A program made the position numbers and the translations under genes. A DNA stretch of 64,000 nt, taken from NCBI RefSeq assembly GCF_050003625.1, contig NC_134397.1:96766162-96830161 (forward strand). The letters run 5' to 3'. Below the pieces are notes generated by a model, which worked only from the letters and a program-made list of their open reading frames with translations, searched no databases and was not told the origin of the DNA. The stretch is from Haematobia irritans. Its lineage: Eukaryota; Arthropoda; Insecta; Diptera; Muscidae. How positions within the stretch are numbered: position 1 is the stretch's first letter; every line of letters begins with the position of its first letter. Below, in pieces: positions 1 to 11,100 of this stretch.

Positions 1-1980
1 GTCATCGCCGACAAGTCGTATCGATCCGACACACTGCAAGATTCTATACAAATACCGACACTTCGTCCGGAATAACTGATAGTCTGTAAAGCGCATAACC
101 CGTCTATTTACTCTACGTGAACAAACTAAACTACTAAGGCGACAACTTAGTTTTTAGCAACGGCGACATATCATATGCTACGGGTATGTGATAGTTAATA
201 CCATAATAATACCGGATGTAAATGATTTGATAGAAAGTGGTATCAAAAATAGAAGGTAACATGAACCAATCAATTAATACCAAACGGTAATGTGTTATAT
301 AATTTGAAATGGGTATGTTATTCGGGGTATATTCCAAATTAGGTGGGTTCACATTCTAAAATTGACGTGTTTTTGAGGAAAACTTGTGTTTTGGATTTGA
401 TTTTTTATATGGGGAAAACGACTCGTTTTGAAATGCTTATAAAGGGAAAACATGTCAAACCCCAAAACATGCTTGGTGAGAACGCCGTATAAGATAACGT
501 TTTCGCACGAAAAACTGTTATGCTTCAAGGCCGGTACTCTGTTCGGTTTTCGCGTTGAAACTACATACAAAACCAAAAAATGCGAAAAACTAGTGAAATT
601 TTTTCCATTTGTGGTACTTTGTTTTTTTTCGAGTTGAAAAACTGACGTAAATACCGTTGTCAGTATTTTCGTAACATGGCGCCAATATTAAACTGATTTT
701 TGTGAACTTATAATCCTTGCCAACATTTTTTGAATTTGACAGCGCTTCTGAGAATCCCATCACGTCGAAAAAAATTGTATACGACATCCAGAACTCGTCG
801 GAAAAGCGCCGTCACTATCAAACAAACAATCAGACAAAGTGCATTTTAAGATAGTTGTAAAAGAATCATAGTGGTCAAGTAAAACACGATTGTTTATATG
901 TTTATTAATTTTATTAAACATTTATAAATTCTCATAAATATAACATTTATACGACTATCACATCACATTTAACATATTTTTATGCTTTAATAAAAGATTT
1001 ATGTTGAGTTTCAAGTTGCAAGTTACATGTTGTAGCGTCTGGAATTTGAAAAACTATCACTTTATTTCGTTTGGAAAGTCAAAAATTGTTCACCATATTA
1101 TAGGCATATTATTTCGCATAAATTAGTTAACATCCCTGGGTTTGAGACCCTATTTACGGAGATATATGAAGATATTCGTTTTTCGCAGAAACGTAACAGT
1201 TTTTCGTACGAAAACGTGATCTTAGTACTAGGCTTTACTAGAAATAGCATCCGACCTACATCAATAACAACTACAGTTTCTTACGTTCGGATCAGCGTGA
1301 TTTCAAGAGACTGGCGGATAGACATCGCTAGATCGACTCAAAATTCCCCACGACCAATATTTCGACGTGTTACAAGCGGAACGGCAATATTAGTATACCT
1401 CCATCCTGTAGTGGAGCGTACTAAAATTTCCAATAATCTAAATTCTAATGATACAAAATTAAACTTAGGCAACCGTGCCAACTTAGCCGATTTTCTTGCG
1501 AGAGGTATATCTTCCATCAAAATCTGTAACGAAGTTCCTAAGTATCTAAAATTTACTATAGATCCGAGCAGCAAATGTCGTGAAACGAGGAGATGTTTCT
1601 GTTGATGTGGAGAACACGATATTCTCAACAATTTATCAACTTGAAAAATTGTTAAATTGTAACATTTTTCAAACGTTTGTGTTTAGTGTGATCTCATTGG
1701 TTTAAAAATTAAAAATTAATTGTTCGCGTGTAATGGCAATACTGCCGCTAACACAAAGTCTGACTTGCTCATTGTTCCGTCTCTGACGTTTGATCCCATT
1801 ACTGTTTCGTTTCCATCTGTATCACCAACTCTTTGTCCTGTTTCGTATTTGTTTACAAGTTTGTACTGCTCTAGTGCGATTAGACACGTTAAGATTGAGA
1901 TTTGCCGGCCAAATTTCTTTGATAAATATATACAATCTAGCGCATTCAAATTAGTTGTTAATTCATCTCAATCAATTCTG
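1..1980. other. Non-coding region upstream of the qin-like gene, with MITE debris
   Basis: No convincing coding sequence. Around 528-600 there is a GGCCGGTACTCTGTTCG... terminal-repeat fragment of the same style as the MITEs at 2.7 kb and 14.3 kb. Positions about 1040-1230 resemble, in inverted orientation, positions about 3480-3720 (shared motifs such as the run ending in a 'ccctatttacggag' core and the 'tagtactaggctt' end). Positions about 1310-1430 look like the end of the dispersed GGGTATA-type repeat (short 'agacatcgctagatcgactca' relative). The final 300 bases are probably promoter and 5' UTR of the gene starting at 2001, but I see no clear TATA box or initiator. Confidence 0.5.
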
Positions 1981-2000
1981 ACAATTTCGTTTACAAAATA

Positions 2001-2145
2001 ATGGCGAACAGTAATACGAGCAAGCAGGTGCTAAAACTATTCGATCATAAGTTTGTGGCAAACACATTAAAGAACTACCATAGATGCCCCAAATGTCGCA
2101 ATGAATTTTCGATCTGGTACGATGTTCCTGATAAACATTCCAAAG
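2001..2145 (+). CDS. qin: qin-like exon 1 (start codon, first RING cysteine pair)
   Basis: ATG at 2001 opens a 48-residue frame ending at an AAAG/GTAAGG donor (intron from 2146), phase 1. It contains the CPKC pair at residues 29-32 followed by an aromatic-rich stretch (NEFSIWYDV). The frame cannot be extended usefully upstream: a TAA overlaps the ATG in another frame and no earlier in-frame ATG is seen. Joining its final G to 'AT' at 12817 gives GAT and continues straight into the rest of the RING, which is the main proof of this exon. Confidence 0.75.
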
Positions 2146-5100
2146 GTAAGGGCAGATGCAGCTTTAAAACCCGTTAGAAATACAAATGCCGGTGGTCTTA
2201 ATTTATTAGGAAAACATCTGTTGATTGTATGAAATTAGAGTTGCCATTCCTATAAAATTCAAATATGTAGAGGATTGTTGTCTAGAAAAGGATTAATTAA
2301 TTTTACCATAAAAAAAAAAAAAACAAAATTGGAATATATTTTAATTTTCAAATGTTCTACGTTTATACCCGCGGAATTTTCGGCGGCATGCCGAAAGGCG
2401 ACGATTCTTATTACATGCCGGTAAGGCAGTCGTTTTTTAAGGCCGGTATGCATCTCTAACGAAATTTCCGCTATCCATTAGAAATGCATTGGTATTTTTG
2501 CTACCTAAATTTTCGCAAGGCGATGTGTTACCGATTCTTTACACATTTTGCTTCCATAAAAAATATATGACAAACAGGAGTTTTCGGAAGAGCTGCATAC
2601 CGGGTTTTATGGGGGTAAAAGTAAATGATCGATAACATAATCCAAAGGAAAATTAACTTGCAGGATTGATCCAATAAAATTTTAAAGAAAATAAACTTTT
2701 TCAATTGTTCCTGGTGGGGGAATAATCCAAACTTTTGATTTTAGCGGCTAAAGGCCGGTATGCACCTCTAGCGAAAAATTTCATTCCCATAATAAATGCA
2801 TTGCTATTTATGCTAACGAAATTTTCGGTAGCGTTCAATTTCGTAAAGGCCGGTATGCACCTCTAGCGAAAAATTTCATTCCCATAAGAAATGCATTGCT
2901 ATTTATGCTACCGAAATTTTCGGTAGCGTTCAATTTCGTAAGCTGGTACGCACCTCTAATGAAAATAACAGGGTTGTCAAAAGCATATTTTGGCAGCAAA
3001 CATTTAATTTATTACAATCATTGTGTGCGTAAAATTTTAAAAGGTCTGTAAATAATAAACAATTTATTTGAGGAATATTTGGAACATATATTAACAATTT
3101 TTAAAAGCGATTAGCTGGTTTAAAATTTGTGTACATAGCCCTGTTTTTTGTTGTAGACTTAAATAAATTTTTGCTACCGAAAATTTCGCTAGAGGTGCAT
3201 ACCGGCCTTAAGCTGGTACGCACCTCTAATGAAAATAACAGGGTTGTCAAAAGCATATTTTGGCAGCAAACATTTAATTTATTACAGTCATTGTGTGCGT
3301 AAAATTTTAAAAGGTCTGTAAATAATAAACAATTTATTTGAGGAATATTTGGAACATATATTAACAATTTTTAAAAGCGATTACCTGGTTTAAAATTTGT
3401 GTACACAGGCCTGCTTTTTTGTTGTAGACTTAAATACATTTTTGCTACCGAAAATTTCGCTAGAGGTGCATACCGGCCTTAATGCTTAGTTTCGTTTCTG
3501 CGAAAAACGAATATGTTCATCTATCTCCGTAAATAGGGTTTCAAACCCAGGAAAGTTAACTTAGGCGAAATAATATGGCAGCCTATTTTTTGTTCGAAAA
3601 ATCAAGGGCTGTATAAATATGTGTTTGAAAATGATCAAACAAAGATTTCGCATTTATTCCGCTCTAAAGTTTTTTTTATATGGAGTATAACAGTTTTCGT
3701 GCGAAATCGTGATATTAGCACTAGGCTTAAACTCGAACTTAATTGAGTAAAATGCACACAATCGACAATAACACCTCCCCGAATCTTCATTAGGAAATAT
3801 AGCAATGCTTTTCTTATGTATAATATATATTTTTGGGTAGCAATTAATGGTTGCAATATAAATGTGTACATGGAGGCTATTTAGTTAGAAAATAATTAAT
3901 GGTGGTATCTACACATAGGAACAGAGAAGTGAACATTTCTTAATTCGACTGACATCCGTTTCTTATACGAAAACAAAATCCCATTCACGGTCTTTCAATA
4001 GTACATTGTTTTTTCATCACTGATTTTTAAATGTCCTTTAAATTCTTCAATCGATAACTTATTATTATATGTCGTTACTTTGTTTGTTTTGCGCAGTGAA
4101 AATCAATTTATTTTCATGGTTATATTTCTTTAAACGTGTTTCCTTAAAATCATTGCTGCCGAACATTGCTGTTGAAATTGCAAATTGCATTAATGAATTC
4201 GGAGCGGAGTGGGGCGTGGAGCGGACCGATGTCTGTGTATGCATTTTTTTGTGAAAAGTGCAGATCGCAATTTATGTCCGATTGTCGTTAAATTCGGCAT
4301 GGGGTATAACTTTGGTCCAAAAACAATCGCTATTGCTTTTGGTTCAGACATATGTTAGATATAGCTGTCATTTACAATTATCACCCTTCTGTCTATAACT
4401 GGCCCGTTAAACGGGCAATCAATCAAATTGGCTTAGAGTTAGATATAGCTCTCATATATATCTCTCGCCGATATACACTTATTTGGCCCCAGAGGCCACA
4501 ATTGTTTACTAAGTTGCTTTGCACAAATATGGGTAGTAGTCGGTTCAGATTTAGATATTGCTCCCATATATATCTTTCGCCCGATTTACACCTTTACAAC
4601 CACAGAGTCCAAAATTTCACTCCAATATGGATTTTGTTAACCCCGGACGCCAGAAGTTTACTCTGATTTTCATCAAAGAGTACAGTTGATGACATCGTCA
4701 AGTATGTTAAATGTAAATATAGAGTTTTCTTTAATTTTTAATTGGATACAGATAATGTTTAAATTTTTGATAAGTATTCCAGAGGCCCTGATGTTCGTCG
4801 CAGGCGTGGTACCTATAAGTATACTTATAGGTACCAAGCAATAATATATCGTTTTAATTGATCGTTGTAGTTAAACGTTCTGAACAAACTGAATTTTTGA
4901 AGGAAAAACAATTTTTAGTGGCGTTAGTTTTGCTCTCAGTATTATTGGAATAGTGGTCCAAATTGGGGAACATCTTACCAAATTCCAGGAGCCGATGGGT
5001 CTAAAACATGTATAGAAATATAAAAACTTAGATTGACAACGATTTCCATTAAGTTCAAATAACTTATTTGGCTTTTGTAAGTTCACTATTGTGGATATAT

Positions 5101-8100
5101 CCAACGAAACCAATGGAAACTTCAAAAAAGACAAATTCTTGTAAATAACGGTATTTTCTGGAAAGATGTTAGTGCAATTAATTGTTCCAAACACAAAAAT
5201 CGCAATTTCTTTGCGCTGCTTCTTAAGCTATGCTAAAACCACTAATGTAGTTAGTGGTAGGTCCCATTGGACCTCATCACGCAGAAGCGCAATAAACATT
5301 TTAAAACACCTATAAAAATAGATTTAATGATTCAATCACATAAAAATTTAAAGTTTTCAACTTGAAACACTTTAATACAAGAAGTCATAAACCACCACGC
5401 TGCAAATCATATAACAGATGATTCCTATTCAACCGTCGAACGGTTAGGTTAGGTTAAAGTGGCAGCCCGATTAAGATTCAGGCTCACTTAGACTGTTCAG
5501 TCCATTGTGATACAACATTAACTAAAAGTACCTATTACATATGGGCACTTCTAGTTTTAACCGCTGAACTTTCTTGATTATTTTTCTTTGTTGAACCAAC
5601 CAGATTGTTCCAAAAATATTAGCAGACTGCTTAAGTTAACGTTTTCCAGATCCGCCAGTAATCTGAAGCTATATGCTCCTAAAAGTTGCTTGCGCTTTAC
5701 ACAAAATGCAGGACACTCACACAAGAGGTGTTTAATTGATTCCTTTTCCTCCGCATCATGACAGCTCATACAATAGTCATTATACTTCGCGCCTATAGTT
5801 TGCAAAATCGCCTATCAGGCAGCGACCCGTTATAGCAGATATCAGGAGTGATATCTGACGTCTCGAGAACACTAGCATATTTAGTGTGCGGTTTAAGTTT
5901 AAATGGGGCCATATTTGCTTGGTGTCGTTACAGCCCTTGCAATTCTCCCATCGAACATTTGCCATCATACCAGCCTTCTCACGCAGCAAGAGCTTGCAGG
6001 TAGCCAGGGGCATACCAACAGATTCTAGTTCCCATGGAATATGTAAGGTAGTCCCTAGCCTTGCCAACTCATCCGCTTCGCAGTTCCTGTGGCCAGGCAC
6101 CCATATTAGGTGAATATTGTACTGCTCAGCCATCTCGTTGAGAGATTTGCGGCAGTCTATGGCCGTTTTCGAGTTAAGGAACACAGAGTCCAAGGATTTT
6201 ATTGCAGGTCGACTGTCTGAGTATATATTAATGCCAATATTTGTTGGAACATTACTTCTCAGCCAATTCACCACCTCTCTTATTGCCAATATTTCAGCCT
6301 GAAAAACACTACAGTGATTAGGTAATCTTTTCGCTATTCGAATTTCCAGATCTTTAGAATATACTCCGAACCCCACTTGTCCATTCAATTTGGAGCTATC
6401 AGTATAGAAATCTATATATCTTTTATTCCCCGGGGTCTGTGTACACCACGCCTCACTGTTGGAAATTAGAGTTTAAAACTTTTTGTCGAAAAGTGGTTTT
6501 GGCAGGGTGTAATCCACTACGTTAGGCACATCTGACATTACTTTGAGGACCGAACTGTGACCGTACATTTTTTCCGACCACAGCGATAGCTCGCACAACC
6601 GCACAGCCGTTGTTGTTTGGCCAAAATGTCTAAAGGCAATAGATGTAGCATGACATTAAGGGAGTCTGTTCCTGTCTTACCAAATGCGCCTGAGATACGT
6701 AAGCTAGCCATACGCTGAACTTTATCTAAACAAGTCGGTTTCTGAAGTGCCGGCCACCAGACTACAACACCATATAGCATTATAGGTCTAACTACTGCCG
6801 TATATAGCCAATGTACAATTTTTGGTTTTAGTCCCCACTTCTTCCCTATTGCATTTTTGAACGAGTACAAAGCTACTGTGGCTTTTCTCGCCCTCTCTTC
6901 AATATTAAGGCTAAAATTCAGCTTCCTGTCCAAAATAACGCCAAGGTATTTTGCACACTCACCAAAGGGAATTTCAGTACCCCCTAAGGAAATGGGCCTA
7001 ACCGTGGGAGTTTTGCGATCTTTGCAGTACATGACTAGTTCTGTCTTTGCTGGATTTACACCAAGACCATTATCTTTCGCCCATTTCTCAGTCATCCGGA
7101 GAGCTCTCTGTATAATATCTCTGATTGTGGATGGGAATTTTCCCCTGACTGCTAGCGCCACATCATCTGCGTATGCCACCACTTTTATCCTTTCTTTTTC
7201 TAGGGAAACCAGAAGGTTGTTTATAGCAATATTCCAAAGAAGAAGTGATAGAACTCCTCCTTGGGGAGTGCCTCTGTTCACATACCTTTGTATGTTTGCT
7301 TGCCCTAGTGTGACTGAAATACGTCTCTTTATTAGAAGTTCGTCTAACAGCCTAAGTATACCTGCATCAACATTCAAAGTTGTCAGTCCATTTAATATCG
7401 AGCTCGGATTCAATAAATAAAGCTGACTAGTTCATGCAATGCGGTCTCAGTAGACCTGCCCTTCGAGTATGCATGCTGTCGTTTAGAGAGCAAACTTGAA
7501 TCCACGCTAGTTCTAAGATATATGTCTATCATCCTCTCCAGGGTCTTAAGTCGAGTGAGAGGCTTTTCCTGCTTTAGGTATGAAGACGACTTTTGTTTCC
7601 CTCCACTGGAATATATGCTAAGTTTACACATCGTTTATATATCACCGTCAACCAGGGGATAATTCTTTCAGCCACTGCTTGTAATTCCGCCGGAGTAATT
7701 CCATCAGGTCCGGGGTATTTGAATGGTCCAAAGCTATTTAAAGCCCATTTTATTCTAGATTCCGACACAATTTCCTCGATAGGAAATGGCCGCTGAGCCT
7801 TTGGTGCACCACCAGAACATGGTTCAACCGTCTGATTTCCAAAAGTACCTCCAACGTCTCCACACTGGACGTTGTCCAATTTCCCTCCGATATTTTAATG
7901 AAAGCTGGAGCGGTGTTAGTGGATGCTAGTATCTTCCGTAGTCTGGAAGCCTCTGACGTATTCTCAATACTGCTACAGTAATCATCCCAAGAGTTTTGTT
8001 GAGACCTTCTCAGTTCTCGTTTATATGCTCTCAGATTCATCTTGTAAGTGTCCCAATCCTCCGGAGCTCTTGTGGACTTTGCTTTGTTAAAGAGCTTCCT

Positions 8101-11100
8101 GCAAGATTTCCTCATATTACTTAACTCCGTAGTCCACCATGGCGGCCGAGTTTTTCCCCTTGGCTTTCCTCCAGGGCAAGCAGCTTTCAGTGACATGTTG
8201 AAGGCCTTAGTAATCCGCCCCACTGCGTGTTCGATATCTTGCACAGTGCTCATATTTGTCTCTGGTATTTCCGGTATCATCAAATTGAACGATTCCCTAT
8301 ACCTATTCCAATCAGCTTTCCTAACATTTGGCGGAAATATGGTCTTTGAAGTACGAACAGCCAATCTGAAACTGATGTAGCGATGATCTGAGAAGCTATG
8401 TTCCCTCAAAACTTGCCACTCAGATATCTTATCATTCAGTTCCGGAGAGGTCAACGTGACGTCCAAAACCTCTTGCCTGTTTCTGGTGACGAAGGTTGGT
8501 GCATCTCCCTTATTGCAAACTACCAGGTTAGTACGCAAAATAAACTCTATTAGCGACTCTCCCCTTGCATTAGTATCACTACTTCCCCAAATACTATGAT
8601 GTGCATTTGCATCGCATCCCATAATGATTTTTGTCTTTGTTTTTAGAGACTCCTCAACTACACACAAAAAAATTTCACGAAAGTTTTTCCAATTAATATT
8701 TTAATTGAGTTTTAAAAAATATTCAATTAAAAATTTAATTGATTTAACAAATTTTTTAATTGAAACAAAAATCAATCACAAAAGTAATAGTATCAATTAA
8801 TTTTTTAATTGGATCAATTAACTTTTTAATTGACCTTCAATTAATTTTTTAATTGATACTATCATTTCTGTGATTGAGGACATTTCAATTAAAAATTAAT
8901 TGGATCAATTAATTTCGTAATTGAATCAGAAAAAAAAATTTTTTGTGTGTAAAGTCTTATCGGACATAGTGGCATCTCCCTATCATGCCCATGTAGACCG
9001 TAGATACCCAATATTTGCATTTGGATATCTCTAGACTGGCTACGACAGTGTCTGCATTGCTCAATGAAGGAAGCAGAAACAAGTTTAGTTCGTTTTTAGC
9101 AATTATACATGCTCGATTTATATCGTTACTGGTATTATGCAAAAGTTTGAAACCCGGAGTGTTTAATTCACAGATCTTGTTCTTATATATGTATGGTTCT
9201 TGAATAAGAACTATATCTATGTCTCCTTTCCTCAGGAGAACTTTTAAGGCAGCACAAGCGGCCTTACAATGGTGAAGATTTATCTGGAGGAACCGTAGAA
9301 CCATCCAAATTTTCAACCACCGTCACATCAGCCGCTTCAATTGAGTCATCAACGGCTTCCTCTTCACAGATCTCGGTGACTCTCGCAACAATCCGCGGTT
9401 CAGCTTTGGTGAGGTTTGAGCCTGTAGAAACTTCCCGCATATGATTTTCGCCATAGTCTGCAGGTTTTATGTCTCCTTCGGCTTCGCTAGGAGATTTTTT
9501 CACTGCTGATTCTACCGGAGGCTTGTCCGTTTCGGAATCCTTTGGTTGATCGCTTTTGTATACCTTCATATGGATATCATGAAAGCCATAACTTACACGA
9601 CCTTGGGTCTGGGCTAGATGTGGCAGCGACTCTATGTTTAATAAAGGGTGATTCTTTTGAGGTTAGGATTTTCATGCATTAGTATTTGACAGATCACGTG
9701 GGATTTCAGACATGGTGTCAAAGAGAAAGATGCTCAGTATGCTTTGACATTTCATCATGAATAGACTTACGATCTGCCACAACGTCGAATTTTCAGTGAA
9801 TGGGCCCTAGAAAAGTTGGCAGAAAATCCGCTTTTTTATCGACAAATTTTGTTCAGCGATGAGGCTCATTTCTGGTTGAATGGCTACGTAAATAAGCAAA
9901 ATTGCCGCATTTGGAGTGAAGAGCAACCAGAAGCCGTTCAAGAACTGCCCATGCATCCCGAAAAATGCACTGTTTGGTGTGGTTTGTACGCTGGTGGAAT
10001 CATTGGACCGTATTTTTTCAAAGATGCTGTTGGACGCAACGTTACGGTGAATGGCGATCGCTATCGTTCGATGCTAACAAACTTTTTGTTGCCAAAAATG
10101 GAAGAACTGAACTTGGTTGACATGTGGTTTCAACAAGATGGCGCTACATGCCACACAGCTCGCGATTCTATGGCCATTTTGAGGGAAAACTTCGGAGAAC
10201 AATTCATCTCAAGAAATGGACCGGTAAGTTGGCCACCAAGATCATGCGATTTGACGCCTTTAGACTATTTTTTGTGGGGCTACGTCAAGTCTAAAGTCTA
10301 CAGAAATAAGCCAGCAACTATTCCAGCTTTGGAAGACAACATTTCCGAAGAAATTCGGGCTATTCCGGCCGAAATGCTCGAAAAAGTTGCCCAAAATTGG
10401 ACTTTCCGAATGGACCATCTAAGACGCAGCCGCGGTCAACATTTAAATGAAATTATCTTCAAAAAGTAAATGTCATGGACCAATCTAACGTTTCAAATAA
10501 AGAACCGATGAGATTTTGCAAATTTTATGCGTTTTTAAAAAAAAAAAAAAGTTATCAAGCTCTTAACAAATCACCCTTTATAAACACCGCATTTCGTCTT
10601 GGTCCATCCACCTCATCCAAACGACCAACATTCCAATCGGTTACATTATTTTAGTCTCTCTAGTATTGACTCAGGATCAGGAGGGTTTGCCGGTATCCAT
10701 GCATGTGCTCTAGGTTTAGCCGGTATGTCTTTTTTTATCGACTAAGTCCAAAGCGGCCCCTTCCCAAACTTCACCAATTAGCATCAATGCAGCTTTAAAG
10801 CAATCCATAGACCTCTGGTCCGCAAAAGCTATTAACTTATATCGTCCTTGATACCATCCAGCATCTTGCCGTCGAGGACTTGGTCCAGGAAACTTTTTTC
10901 GCACCTCTGAGTAGACACCAGACATCGCGTTCTCAATTTCCCCCCATTTTTGCCTTAGAATCACACCGTCCAATGCTCCTTTATTAATAATAACCATCAC
11001 AAGGCTGTTTTTGCAACTGAGGCAAACGATCTTTGATCCCGTTTAGAGGATGGCAGCTCATCCGGTGATCGTTCCCTTTTTCCAGCTTCAAGAATTCCTT

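Noticed and set aside
1720..2001. 93-codon frame overlapping the qin start as TAATG (possible uORF)
   Set aside because: It has no ATG; the overlap is probably chance within the 5' UTR.
2751..3481. CRISPR-like or satellite array
   Set aside because: Only two copies of each unit with MITE ends; eukaryotic setting; not CRISPR, and too few units for a satellite.
4871..5194. 107-codon antisense frame
   Set aside because: No family signal, no splice or start context; likely chance in AT-rich DNA or an unknown repeat remnant.
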